NCBI RefSeq assembly: GCF_000715075.1
Contig: NC_134087.1
Span: forward strand, 189,441,276 to 189,505,275
Source of the DNA: Nicotiana tabacum
Lineage: Eukaryota; Streptophyta; Magnoliopsida; Solanales; Solanaceae
DNA length: 64,000 nt
Direction: 5' to 3'
Positions 1 through 11,094 of this stretch are shown piece by piece. The notes beneath the pieces are model-generated. The model made no database searches and was not told the origin of the DNA. It saw nothing but the letters and a program-made list of their open reading frames with translations. A program made the position numbers and the translations under genes. Positions within the stretch are counted from its first letter, which is position 1. Each line of letters opens with the position of its first letter.

Positions 1-1213
1 AAAACTAAGATGTTACCACAAGAAAAAATGAAACAAAAGAAATACAACTCACTGATGAAAAGAAAACTCCGGCCAGTTGACATTTCCCAAATCTCGGCCA
101 ATTCTGATGAGGTTTGGCTCTAATGACACTCAAATCCTCACGAGAAAGGCCCAAGGATCCTTTGATGTCAATTACATGTGCTTTGGTCGTTTTAGGGTTT
201 TGGCCGGAGAAGTAAAAACTAATATTCGAGCCTGTCCGGCTACATTCGAGACAACAGACCATGGGGGTTGGGTAGAGGAGGAAGAGAGGATATTGGGGTG
301 TTAATTTGGGGCATTTGGCATAACTGGCATCATGGCCGAAAAATCTTCCACGAGATATTCGAAGGTTTCCGGTGAGATTGGAAGAAAACTAAGGGTGGGA
401 ATGGGAAGAGGAGAGCAAGGTGGGTTGGTGGTGTTAATCTGGTGGTCGATGGCATAAGTGGTGTTCGCCGGCGGCTCCAGCGAAGATACAGAATACGATG
501 AAGACGAAGCTGTATGTAGGGATTTGGGCATTTTCGGACAATTATATGCAAAAATGGTGGGAGAGTCTTTGGCCGTTGGATTAAACGATTAAAGGCTCAG
601 ATCAAATGCATCTCAAACGACGTCGTTTGGCTAGCCCAGAACTGGACCGGGCGGGGTGGAATTAGATTGGGTCAATGAGGGTGAATTGGGCCTGATCTGA
701 GGTAGCTTCAATTGGGTGCGAAATTAATCAGAATCTGGCCCAGATTGGGCTTCTAATAAAGATCACTCTTTCTCAAATTGTTTTCTTATTGTTTTGTTTC
801 TTTTCCTTGTTATTTCATTTTGTATTTTTGTATTAATGTTTCTGATTTTTTACAAAGATGCAAAATTAAACTAACAATTAAACGAAAACTAATTAATGCC
901 TAAAATTGTTTTAAAAACTATTTCGTGACGATTTCACAATTAAACAATAAAATGCGAAAGCGAACTATTTTTGTTATTTTTCATATTTTATTCTAAAAAC
1001 AAATTATCCCCTAATTTATACTAAAAATATGAAATTAAATCCTAAATGCAAATGTATTTTTGTATTTTTCATATGAATTAAAATGCATAAATAAAATGCA
1101 ACAGTTACCAGAAAATGCCACAAAATTCACAGAAGTTGTAAAATCAAGAAAAAATCATTTTGTTTGAATTTTTTGGAATAATTCATATATAGGGCAAAAA
1201 TCACGTGCTCACA
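1..1213 (-). repeat. Ogre 3' LTR, partial (first ~1.2 kb of U3)
   Basis: This matches 17895-19106 along its whole length with about 36 differences by eye and a few one-base indels. On the minus strand it starts TGTGAGCACGTG directly after the polypurine tract. The window cuts it before its TATA region and U5. It contains only shadow ORFs. A perfect 16-bp palindrome lies at 614-629. Confidence 0.93.
614..629. promoter_or_regulatory. 16-bp perfect palindrome with ACGT core in Ogre U3 (copy at 18508-18523)
   Basis: CAAACGACGTCGTTTG reads the same on both strands and is unchanged in both LTRs. The central GACGTC is a C-box of the kind bound by plant bZIP factors. Whether it works here is not known. 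Confidence 0.6.
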
Positions 1214-1230
1214 GCTGCCCCTCTTTGCTC
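1214..1230 (-). other. Ogre polypurine tract (plus-strand DNA primer)
   Basis: On the minus strand the sequence is GAGCAAAGAGGGGCAGC, directly abutting the TGTGAG start of the 3' LTR. Purine-rich RNA at this place primes plus-strand DNA synthesis in LTR elements, and an AAAGAGGGGCAGC-like tract fits Ogre. Confidence 0.85.
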
Positions 1231-1342
1231 GGAAACATGAAAAGTTTGCGGGCAAAGATAAGTGAGCAAATACGAGCGATTTTTGCCCGTTTGAATATTC
1301 CGTGTGAAGCATTTTTGAAAAAGTTGACCGCACCTTGCTTCA

Positions 1343-1395
1343 GAGGTTACCTACATATCCTGAGCTAAACAGGAATCAGGTCAGTGTAGTTCGGG
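1343..1395 (-). repeat. Recurring Ogre hairpin motif, copy 4
   Basis: This is the most diverged copy. On the minus strand it runs from CCCGAACTACACTG to GGATATGTAGGTAACCTC, keeping the spacing of the other three and most of the middle TGATTCC. It lies about 110 bp upstream, in element sense, of the polypurine tract. Confidence 0.6.
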
Positions 1396-1639
1396 AGTGT
1401 CTGGTAGCTGGGACTACCAGGAGCTGTGATTTCACGGTGATTGCTGCTGCTGCTGCTCACTGACCTTCCTTATTACACCATGTCAAAATAAAAGAAGCTA
1501 GCCTAATCTATGGACTATGAATTACAAAAGTCCTATCCGAAATCTTCCAACTGCATCTTGTACTTCCTTATTGTCTTGCGTTCCCTTGGTGAAACTCATT
1601 GTTATTACTTCAAATCGTGAACTGAGATGTTATTTCTTC

Positions 1640-2140
1640 TCTCCAAATTACTGAACTTGAATAATCTTGAACTTGAATGTATTCCTCTGTTATTTGGGCA
1701 GGCTCCCAATTACTGAAACTTGAACTGTATAGCTCTATTCTCCAGGTGGACTTCTGACTTCTGAATCTTGAAATTGAATGTATTCCTCTATTATCCAGGT
1801 GGGCTCCTGACTGCTGAACTTGAACTTGAATGTATTCCTCTGTTATCCAGGCAGGCTCCTGACTTCTGAACTTGAAATATATTCCTCTGTTATACGGGCG
1901 GGCTCCTGACTGCTGTATTTGAAAGTATTTCTTGCTCTCCATGAGGGCTGCTGACTTTCAAAATAGACAAAACAAAGAATTTGAAAGCTAAACTTAAATT
2001 GTACTCCCTTGTTCTTCAGGCGGGCTCCTAACTGCTGCGTTGGAATGTATTCCCTGCTCTTCAGGCGGGCTCTTGATTGCTGCATTTGAAAGTATTCCCT
2101 GCTCTCCAGGTGGGCTCCTGACTTCACAAAAATAGACAAA
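1640..2140. repeat. Degenerate minisatellite, ~45-53 bp unit, about 9 copies
   Basis: A core close to CCAGGTGGGCTCCTGAC recurs near 1695, 1742, 1795, 1847, 1894, 1939, 2016, 2061 and 2106. Between cores stands a stretch like TTGAATGTATTCCTCTGTT. Spacing is 45, 47, 52 or 53 bp, with one interval of 77. Units are diverged from each other. The unit is long enough to leave minus-strand frames open, which produces spurious ORFs. Confidence 0.85.
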
Positions 2141-2956
2141 ACAAAGACAATTTTTCTGCCCCAGTTTGGTAACTGTTTGCTGACTGCCTTTCTCCACAGA
2201 GAGTTCCTCTGAAACAAACGAACTTTCCTGCCCCTGTTTTAATCATAGAAAATTTGTTAGTTCAAAAATGGTGGTTAGTTGGTGGCATTCTTGCTGGAGA
2301 TCTTTCTACTGCATTGTTTTGTTCCGACTGGCTTCCCGAACTGGCCCTGAATCGCTTTGACTTTCCGACTGACCTTCGAACCCTCTGACCTTTGACGAAC
2401 CGAGTGTTCCATACTCATGCTGTTGTTTTTCCTCTGACCCCTTTATCCGAACCTTTGCGTCTCCCATGTCATTACCAAACCATTCCACCGATGAAACTTC
2501 CGGTGATTCCCTGTAACCCCCTCTCACATCACGCTATCCTTAGTACGCTCTGACCACACTATGCTTTTCAAATGTGGAAGCTAGTAGTGAGCTTTGACTT
2601 GCTTTGAACAAGACTGACATTAAAACATCTTAGATAAATGAACCCAAAAGAAAATGAAATGCAATGACTTTGCGGGTTAAGGATAAGGAGAATCCAAAAC
2701 CAGATGACTGCTACGAAAGGAACAGGGAAAGAAACTTATTTGACTGGAACAGCTGGTACCAATGGTCATGACATGCATTTCGGACTAATCAGCCCAATCT
2801 GCCCAACTAACCAGCTCTTGGTCGCCACACTTTGTTGCCCCATAATTTCCATCACTTGATTACTTTACCCAAACCTTAACCTTGTTCATCCTGAGGCGCC
2901 TTGAAAGATTTGCACCAGCATACCTCTTTCACTCGTTCATCTCTCAAACTCACTTT

Positions 2957-3160
2957 CGCCTTACGGTGCCCGTGAGAGTTTTCACCAATAAGACTCTCTC
3001 ATTTTAATTTCTCTCAACTCCCATCGCCTTACGGTGCCCGTGAGAGTTTTCACCAATAAGACTCTCTCATTTTAATTTCTCTCAACTCCCATCGCCTTAC
3101 GGTGCCCGTGAGGGTTTTTACCAATAAGACTCTCTCATTTTAATTTCTCTCCTTGCTTGT
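2957..3160. repeat. Three tandem copies of a 68-bp repeat
   Basis: The start CGCCTTACGGTGCCCGTGAG recurs at 2957, 3025 and 3093, an exact period of 68 bp. The first two copies are almost identical through the TCTCTCATTTTAATTTCTC part; the third has a few substitutions. The low divergence suggests recent expansion compared with the nearby minisatellite. Confidence 0.93.
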
Positions 3161-3425
3161 ACCAGAGTGTTGCCCCTGACGGGAATTACTTTTACCTGCT
3201 TGACTTGGCATTCCCCAAAGACTGATCAGAAGGTCTTTCTTTGGACCGTAATGTGGGCTTTGGACGGGGTTAGAAAGAAAGGGTATGGAAGGCTCAAAAC
3301 AATTTCAAAATGGGTTAAAATTACAACTTTCGGAATCCAATTTCTCTCACAATAACCACAACTTCTGCCCCACTTTCTTGCTTGGGGACTTTTGGATTTT
3401 TATCTGGGTATGACTGAACCTCAGT

Positions 3426-3472
3426 GAGGCTGCCTACGTACCCTTGCGGGATCAAGTCAAACGTAGTTCACG
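3426..3472 (-). repeat. Recurring Ogre hairpin motif, copy 3
   Basis: One of four related blocks, the others being at 1343-1395, 11493-11544 and 14353-14404. On the minus strand each begins near GAACTACG and ends near TACGTAGGCAnCCTC. The two ends contain the complementary pentamers CTACG and CGTAG. This copy lies next to a purine-rich tract and just after the integrase end. Confidence 0.7.
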
Positions 3473-3488
3473 TCATAGAGATTACATT

Positions 3489-3670
3489 GTTGTGTTTTTT
3501 CTTTTCTACTCTTCTTTTCCTTTCTTTTCGTCATTTTCTTTTCTTTTTCCTTTCTTTTCTTTCTTCTTTTCACTTTCAATTTTCCTCTTATTTTCTTTTC
3601 CTTATTTTCTCCCTTTTTTTCACTTTTCTTTCTTTTCTTTTTTCTTTTCATTTTCTTTTCTTCCGCACTC
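3489..3670 (-). repeat. Purine-rich tract (GAAAAG-type) in Ogre sense RNA
   Basis: The plus strand is almost pure pyrimidine (CTTTT/TTTTC units) over about 180 bp, so the element transcript is purine-rich. Similar tracts occur at 11270-11470 and in patches over 14410-14830. Overlapping ORFs here are low-complexity artefacts. Confidence 0.85.
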
Positions 3671-3840
3671 GCGTTTCTTAATGGTGCCATTGATTCCGAA
3701 AGAGGGATATGAAAGAGAATAAATAAGGCTCAAAGGGGATGACAAGGGGTAAAAATGTTTAGATAGCAGAACAAAACGCCTTCGTCATTTCAATCTTTAA
3801 AATATGCCAAATACAAACAAGTACAATCAAAATAAAGAAA

Positions 3841-4719
3841 TCATACATAGTATCTCTTGACCGCATCGGAATTGATGGCTATTTCTACACATTTTCCTTC
3901 CACATCTGTCAGATATAGTGCACCGTTAGACAACACTCTGGTTACGACGAATGGTCCCTGCCAATTTGGAGCAAACTTTCCTTTTGCTTCGGCCCAATGA
4001 GGCAAAATACCTCTCAACACTAACTGTCCCACCTCAAACTTCCTCGGATGCACTTTCTTGTTGTACGCTCTTGCCATTCTTTGCTGGTACAGCTGACCAT
4101 GACACACGGATGCCAATCTCTTCTCGTCAATCAAACTCACCTACTCAAGGCGGCTTTTCACCCATTCATCATCATCGATCTCGACCTCCGCAATGATTCG
4201 AAGAGATAGGATTTCCACTTTTGCGGGTATCACAGCTTCCGTGCCATACACCAAAGAGTAAGGAGTTGTCCCCACCGAAGTACGAACAGTGGTGCGGTAT
4301 CCCAACAATGCAAAAGGAAGCTTTTCATGCCACTGTCTAGATTCTTTTACCATTTTCCGAAGTATTTTCTTTATATTCTTATTGGCTGCCTCAACCGCAC
4401 CATTTGCCTTAGGGCGGTATGGAGTAGAATGACGATGAGTAATCTTGAATTGCTCACATGTCTCCTTCATCAAATGACTGTTGAGATTAGCTCCATTGTC
4501 TATAATGATCACTTTGGGTATCCCAAACCGACAGATAATGTTTGAATGCACAAAGTCCACTACAGCTTTCTTGGTCACGAACTTGAATGTTTTAGCCTCC
4601 ACCCACTTTGTAAAATAATCTATAGCCACCAAAATGAACTTGTGCGCATTTGATGCTGCTGGCTCGATTGGCCCGATAACATCTATGCCCCATGCAACAA
4701 AAGGCCATGGTGCGGACAT
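3841..4719 (-). pseudogene. Ogre integrase core and C-terminal domain (broken)
   Basis: Integrase joins the retrotransposon cDNA to chromosomal DNA. The 4719-4141 reading frame carries the catalytic core with D13 (in AWGIDVIG), D74 (in IIIDNGAN) and E110 (in NGAVEAAN). This is the D-D-35-E arrangement with all three acidic residues kept. A TAG where a CAG would be expected (4141-4143) separates it from the C-terminal domain at 4140-3841, which is in the same frame and ends near INSDAVKRYYV. Upstream, near 4722, a two-base loss shifts the frame relative to the zinc-binding region. The catalytic part looks well preserved for a relic. Confidence 0.9.
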
Positions 4720-6337
4720 CGTGTAATTCCGAGGGTGGAGAATGAATCAAATCTCCATGCACCTGACACTGATGACATTTTCATACATAGCTGATGCAAT
4801 CCCGCTCCATCGAGAGCCAATAATAACCTCCTCGAAGAATCTTCTTTGCTAAAACATACCCGCTCATATGATGTCCACAAACTCCGGCATGTACCTCAGT
4901 CATGATAGATGTGGCCTGTCTCGCATCAATGCATCTCAACAACCCGAGGTCTGGAGTTCTTTTGTACAACACTCCTCCACTAAGGAAAAACCCGCTTGCC
5001 AACCGTCGAATTGTTCGTTTCTGATCACCTGTAGCCTGTTTCGGATACACACCCATCCTGATATATTCCTTGATGTCATGAAACCACGGCTCACCGTCAA
5101 ATTCCTCTTCCACTACATTACAATAAGCGTGCTGATCGCGGACCTGAATCTGCAAAGGGTCCACGTAAGCCTTATACGGATGGTGTAACATCGACGCCAG
5201 AGTAGCCAACGCATCAGCCACTTCATTATGAATCCTTGGAATGTGCTTGAATTCTATTGACTGAAACAACTGACAAAGCTTATGTAAACATTGTCGGTAC
5301 GGTATAAGCTTTAAGTCCCGTGTTTCCCATTTTCCTTGAATTTGGTGTACCAATAGGTCCGAGTCACCCATGACCAAGACTTCCTGGACACCCATATCTA
5401 CAGCTAATCTCAACCCCAAGATACATGCCTCATATTCTACCATGTTGTTCGTACAATAGAAACGAAGCTGAGATGTAACGGGGTAATGTTGGCCTGTTTC
5501 AGAGATAAGTACCGCTCCTATTCCCACGTCTTTCATGTTTGCAGCCCCATCAAAGAAAAGTTTCCATCCTGAATTCTCAACTTGTTCCAACTCTTCAACA
5601 TGCATCACCTCTTCATCAGGGAAATAAGTTTTCAAAGGTTCATAATTTTCATCGACCGGATTCTCGGCCAGATGGTCCACCAAGGCCTGTGCTTTCATCG
5701 CAGTCCGAGTCACGTAGACAATGTCAAACTCTGTGAGCAGGATCTGCCACTTTGCAAGCCTCCCTGTGGGCATAGGCTTCTGAAAGATATACTTTAACGG
5801 ATCCAAACGAGATATGAGGTAAGTAGTATAAGATGACAAATAGTGTTTCAGCTTTTGTGCCACCCAAGTTAGGGCGCAACATGTCCTTTCAAGATGAGTA
5901 TACTTAACCTCGTAGGGTGTAAACTTCTTGCTGAGGTAATAGATGGCCTGCTCCTTCCTTCCAGTGATATCATGTTGACCCAATACATAGTCGAACGAAT
6001 TGTCCAATACCGTTAAACATAGAATCAAAGGTCGCCCTGGTTCAGGCAGAACCAACACGGGTGGATTTGACAAATACCCCTTTATCTTATCAAACACCTC
6101 CTGACATTCGTTTGTCCACTTGACCACAACGTCTTTCTTTAACAGCTTAAAGATAGGCTCACAAGTTGTCGTGAGTTGGGCGATGAACCTGCTGATATAA
6201 TTCAATCTCCCCAACAAACTCATCACCTCGGTCTTGTTCTTCGGAGGTGGCAATTCATGGATGGCCTTCATTTTTGATGGATCCAGATCAATACCCCGGC
6301 GGCTGACTACGAACCCCAACAACTTTCCAGACGGCAC
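4720..6337 (-). pseudogene. Ogre pol: RT thumb, RNase H, archaeal-type RNase H, integrase zinc region
   Basis: A 518-residue open stretch (6337-4781). Residues 1-60 hold the RT thumb and connection (SLLGRLNYISRFI). About 95-215 is the usual gypsy RNase H (AIYYLSKKFT, then LISRLDPLKYIF). About 255-385 is a second, archaeal-type RNase H, with FFDGAAN, NNMVEYEACILGLRLA, MGDSDLLVHQ and HNEVADALATLA. A second RNase H is a known Tat-lineage trait. The end holds the integrase zinc-binding start (EVHAGVCGHHMSG). A TGA replaces an arginine codon just before the KCHQC pair. A frame break near 4722 separates it from the integrase core. Confidence 0.9.
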
Positions 6338-6346
6338 CCCGAACGC

Positions 6347-7310
6347 TCATTTTGCAGGATTAAGCTTGAGATTGTACCTGCGAAGCCTTTGGAAGAACTT
6401 TCTCAGATCCCTAACATAGTCAGATTGTTGTCTAGACTTTACAATCACATCGTCCACATACACCTCGATTTCCATGTGTATCATATCATGGAATATTGTT
6501 GTCATTGCCCTCATATAAGTTGCCTCAACATTTTTCAAACCAAACGGCATGACCCGATAACAGTACGTTCCCCACGGAGTGATGAATGCCGTCTTTTCCG
6601 CATCTTTCTCGTCCATTAAAATCTAATGATAACCCGCGTAACAATCCACAAAAGATCCAATCTCATGTTTGGCACAGTTATCAATTAATATGTGGATGTT
6701 CGGCAGTGGGAAATTGTCTTTTGGACTCGCCTTGTTAAGATCCCGATAATCGACACACACCCTGGTCTTGCCGTCTTTCTTCGGCACCGACACAACATTA
6801 GCTAACCAGGAGGGATGCCGCGTAACCCGAATGACCTTTGCATCAAATTGCTTGGTAATCTCTTCTTTGATCTTTACACTTATGTCCGTTTTGAACTTTC
6901 TCAGCTTCTGCTTGACAGGAGGGAGTGTCGAATCAGTGGGTAATTTGTGAACCACTAAATCGGCACTTAGACCTGGCATATTATCATACGACCATGCAAA
7001 AACATCCTTGTACTCGAACAATGCTTTGATTATCCCATCCTTGAACTGTGGCTCCAGATGAACACTTATTTTAGTTTCACGAACATTGTCTTGGTCCCCT
7101 AGATTTACTGCTTCTGTGTCATTTAGGTTAGGTTTGGGTTTTTCTTCAAAGTGACTTAATTCTTTACTAACTTCCTCATAGGCCTCGTCATCATCATATT
7201 CCACCTCATCATCACACTCGATTTCTTGCGCTATTATTTCTGAGTTAGATTGGCTTTTAAAACTGGGCTGAAGATTCCTCGTGCATGTCATGTCATTGAT
7301 ATCAGCATAA
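6347..7310 (-). pseudogene. Ogre reverse transcriptase (broken by one stop)
   Basis: Reverse transcriptase copies element RNA to cDNA in cytoplasmic particles. The 7291-6623 segment has an acidic N-terminal linker, then PPVKQKLRKF, the VPKKDGKTRVCVDYRDLNKA block and FVDCYAGYH. The 6616-6347 segment continues with TPWGTYCYRVMPFGLKN and the catalytic YVDD (its residues 53-56). An in-frame TAG in place of CAG separates the two, so the frame is otherwise continuous. A second stop (TGA at about 6347, where cysteine is expected) ends the segment. Catalytic motifs are intact. The first codons probably lie just after a splice acceptor near 7310. Confidence 0.92.
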
Positions 7311-7537
7311 AAAGAACTGTACAGAAAAGAAAAGAAAGAAAAAAAATGGTAACAAAATTAGGAATTAAGAAAGAAAAGGAATTGCATTTCATTGAATGTA
7401 AAGATAACAGGGTTTTAACTCATCCAAACGGACGGAAAATAGTAACTGAATTACAAACCCTGGAATAATCCAGGTGAACAAAAGGAAAACAAAACCCACT
7501 ACCGCAACTCCCTCCGAGATGGAAGAGGAGTGGCTTC
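7311..7537 (-). other. Probable Ogre intron between protease/G-patch and RT
   Basis: The protease/G-patch frame stops at 7538 and the RT frame opens again near 7310. The gap has no coding similarity. On the minus strand its end is a long pyrimidine run (TTTTTCTTTCTTTTC) followed by TGTACAG at about 7319-7325, a good plant acceptor, and the RT-side frame is open right after it. Several GT sites near 7500 could be donors. An intron at this place in pol is a published property of Ogre elements. Exact boundaries are inferred. Confidence 0.65.
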
Positions 7538-8719
7538 CTAGTTGTTGACATTAGCACGTGGCCCGATGTACTGTATATCTGCTTTGCTCGACCCTTCCCC
7601 GGCCTCAACCATGTTCAGATCAGCAAATACCCTCTCAAGCCCTTTCTCCAAGTTCCCATTCGCACCAATCAGTGGACCATACACATTTGCCAATAATTGC
7701 TTCCCAATACTTAGCCTGACGAAGGACCTGGACAGACGTGGAATTGGTTTAGGAATAACCCAGACTCTTTTCTTTATCTTGCGAGCTCGTCTCACATCCG
7801 CCGATGTAGGCTTGAACCCCAGCCCAAAGGTATCCAGATTCTTGGGCAGATAAACTGGCCGAACAATACCTTGCAAATCAGCACCCAACCCTTTACCTGG
7901 TACAAACCCATTTTTCAACATTTTAGAGGCTACCATGACAGTTGCAGCTGTTATTTTGGGGACCGGGACGCTTTTCCCTTCAAGAACCTTTTCTACCGAG
8001 ACTGTATTGAAAACCAGGTAAACCCACGGCCCCTTATCATCATCAGTCTCTATGAAGGGTACGATTGCATCACTTATAATGCTCATGTTGTCTTCCCCAT
8101 GTACTACGATCTCTTGTCTATCCTACTCGAATTTGACCATCTGATGTAGTGTAGAAGGCACCGCTTTGGCAACGTGGATCCATGGTCGCCCCAATAGAAG
8201 ATTATAAGACACTGCCACGTCTAACACCTAAAACTCCATGGTGAACTCGACCGGACCAATTGTCAATTCAAGTATGATGTCACCCATTGTGTCTGTACCA
8301 CCACCATCAAACCCTCGAACACAGATGCTATTCTTATGAATTCTGTCATCATCAACCTTCAACTTGTTCAATGTAGACAAAGGACATATATTGGGGCTGG
8401 ACCCATTATCAATCAGTACTCGAGTGACTACCGAATCTTCACATTTCACGGTCAAATAAAGAGCTTTATTATGTTCTGTACCCTCCACGGGCAATTCATC
8501 ATCAGAAAATGTCACTCTCTTTACCTCAAAGATTTTGTTCGCGATTTTCTCCAAATGATTCACTGAAATTTTATCGGAGACATGAGCTTCGTTCAATATC
8601 TTCATCAGAGCCCAACGATGTTCATCCGAGTGGATAAGCAATGAAAACAATGAGATTTGGGCTGGCATTTTCCTTAGCTGCTCAACAATAGAATAATCTT
8701 GCACTTTCATCTTTTTCAA
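7538..8719 (-). pseudogene. Ogre protease followed by a G-patch domain
   Basis: The 8719-8228 segment is the aspartic protease that would cut the Gag-Pol polyprotein. Its active site reads DNGSS (D at residue 104) instead of the usual DTG or DSG. A TAG near 8229 and another near 8128 break the frame between MEF and the [10 protein letters not shown] flap region. In the 8086-7538 segment, residues 50-92 look like a G-patch (MLKNGFVPGKGLGADLQGI), a glycine-rich RNA-binding or helicase-activating fold. It is followed by a basic stretch (RRARKIKKR). The segment ends at the probable intron. G-patch-like regions occur next to protease in plant Tat elements, so this is likely family-typical. Confidence 0.82.
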
Positions 8720-11094
8720 AAAAATCTTCTGCCTCTTCCTCCGTAATAGCTTTCTTAACTGGCACCGGATTTTCCTTGGGAGCCCTTGCCTTTCTCAACT
8801 CTTCGGGGGCAAAACAACGTCCCGAGCGAGTTAAACCTTGTGTTTCACAGACTTCCTCTTTGATTTCCTTCCCCTTGTAGGTCACAACTACCTATTCATA
8901 CTTCCACGGAACGGCTTTACTGTCAATTACTAGCAACTAGGTTACTAGCTTTATAACAACTGGTTCTATGTGAGCCCCTTTCATGACTGCCGCAGGTGTG
9001 CTTGATACTCCCCGAACCACCACCTTGATCGGCTCTGGTTTCTTCGCAACAATGGACGATCCTTTCCCCATCACCACAACTGGCATGTTGTCTATTCTTT
9101 TCAACTGAACCGCTGGTTTCACACTAGCTGACTTTTCATTCACTTTGGCTTCACTAGAACGGATCATCATGACTATCTGTGAGGGCTTCTTAAACTCTGC
9201 TCCCTTATGTATCAGTTCAATCATGTTGGCCTCATGATGCACTGGCAATGGGTTTTGGTTGATATTGGGTGCCTCCGAGGCCTGAACCTCGATCCTGTTT
9301 GTGTCAATAAGCTCTTGCACAGCAGTTTTCAATCTCCAACATTTCTCAGTATCATGTTCGGGAGCCCCTGAACAATACTCACAGCTCACTGAATGGTCCA
9401 GATTTCTAGGAAGGGGATTTGGCATTTTGGCCTCAACCGGGTTCAACAGGCCTAACTGTCTTAGTTTGTGGAAAAGAGTGGTATAGGATTCTCCCAGCGG
9501 AGTGAATGTTTTCTATTTCTGCATTCTCTCGTTTCTGAAAGCTTGGTTTGGGCGGAAGCCGGATCCTGGCCTATAAGCCCTCGGGTGTGGATATGTGTTT
9601 TGTGGAGTTGGTTATGTGTTTTGGGTAGCCGGCGCACGTCATTGCGCGTGAGCCGGAGGTTGGGTATTAGTTTGGGCATGATGGACGGAAAAGTGTGGCT
9701 CTGGTGGTGGATAATAGTGTTGAGGAGGGCCATATGGGGTATACGGATAATTTGGGTGGTGGGGTCTGGGTTGGTTGTAATAGGGTGAAGGGCTTATAGA
9801 CCTGGACCATGCTCCGGATTTGACAGTTGCAACCTCTTCTTTCTTCTTCTTCCCAAGCACACCCCCAGTGCCGTTTTGAATGGCTTGGGTGGTTGCTTTG
9901 ATTGCTGAATAACTCATGATCTTATTGGATTTGAGTCCCTCCTCAACCATGTCTCCCATTTTCACGACTTCATTAAAGGACTTGCCCACTGCTGACACCA
10001 AATGACCAAAATAGGTGGGCTCCAAAGCCTGCAAGAAATAATCAACCATTTCACTCTCTTTCATCGGGGGTCAACCCTCGCCGCTTGCTCTCTCCAACGG
10101 AACCCATATTCTTGAAAGCTCTCACCGGGCTTCTTCTCGATCTTTGTCAATGACAGTCGATCTAGGATGATTTCAAGATTATATTGGAACTGACAGGCAA
10201 AGGCTTGGGCCAGGTCGTCCCAGGTGTACCACCTACTATGGTCTTGTCTAGTATACCATTCCAACACCGATCCGCTCAAACTTTGGCTGAAATATACTAT
10301 CAGCAATTCATCTCTCCCTCCTGCTCCTCTCATCTTGCTACAGAATCCCCTTAAATGTGCTACTGGGTCACCATGCCCGTCAACAAATCAAACTTAGGCA
10401 TCTTGAACCCGGCCGATAACTGAACATCTGGGAACAGACATAAATCTTTATAGGCCACACTTACTTGGCCCCCTAACCCCCTCATGTCTCGGAATGATTG
10501 CTCCAGGCTTTTGACCTTTCTGATCATCTCCTCCTGCTCAGGATTTTTGGGCGGCTTCTCGGTGCGTGCCGTGAGATCAAGATGAGGGGTAAAAGAGTAG
10601 GGTTCTGGAACTTTGAAGGTAGGCTCAGGGGGATAATACTGGTTGTCGTGTGTCTGGAACAGAGGTTCACTGGGGGATCGGTGTAGGGTAGCAGGCAGAG
10701 GTGCCACAAAAATGGGAGTGTTTGGTGGAGGAGGGTATGAGACTTGTTTGGATGGAGGAGCCTGTGATGTATGAGAAGTGGTGCCTTGGCATTGTTGGTA
10801 GAGGGGAAATGCTGGAGATGAATTCACAGTGGGTGGCTCCTGAGGCTGAGCCAATGGTGGGATATAAGCGGAGTTAGTGGGATAAACTGGCAGTGGATGT
10901 CCCTTCGCCTAGGCTTGGTACATTTCACCCATCTGTTGTTTCAGCTTATACATTTCCTCCCTCATTGCATGAACATCCATTTCTTCTACTTCTTTCGATG
11001 GGTCAACAATACTCGTATCAGATTCCGGGCCAGTCATGTTCACTTTATCTTTAGACCGGGTGTTGTATGGATGGGTTGCCAGAATGACAAACAA
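8682..11094 (-). pseudogene. Ogre gag (nucleocapsid/capsid), broken
   Basis: Gag forms the virus-like particle that packages element RNA. It starts near 11094 with PYNTRSKDKVN and a short coiled coil (MREEMYKLKQQMGEMYQ), stopped by TAG where TGG is expected. A proline-rich part follows (10854-10360). Next come the capsid core (10333-10061 and 10064-9639, with SGSVLEWY and DDLAQAFACQFQYN) and a C-terminal segment (9446-8937). That segment has a zinc-knuckle-like CEYCSGAPEHDTEKCW, residues 23-38. Frames change near 10350, 10060 and 9450-9640. Near 8715-8721 one extra base in a T run (plus-strand A run) shifts the linker into another frame than protease. Confidence 0.87.

Larger units (their letters stand above)
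1231..3840 (-). other. Ogre 3' untranslated region, repeat-rich, no gene
   Basis: This 2.6 kb lies between the integrase end and the polypurine tract. No domain is recognisable on either strand. It holds two copies of a recurring hairpin motif (1343-1395 and 3426-3472), a 45-53 bp minisatellite (about 1640-2140), three 68-bp tandem repeats (2957-3160) and a purine-rich tract on the element's sense strand (3489-3670). Hypervariable 3' UTR tandem repeats are known for Tat/Ogre elements. The short ORFs here are low-complexity or repeat artefacts. Confidence 0.75.

Noticed and set aside
5..531. Open frames in the Ogre LTR (also 17923-18445)
   Set aside because: They occur in both LTR copies because these are repeats; they have no domain and lie in U3.
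3424..3722. Open frames rich in F, S and L (also 11159-11538 and 29573-29845)
   Set aside because: They come from polypyrimidine or T-rich tracts; composition explains the absence of stops.
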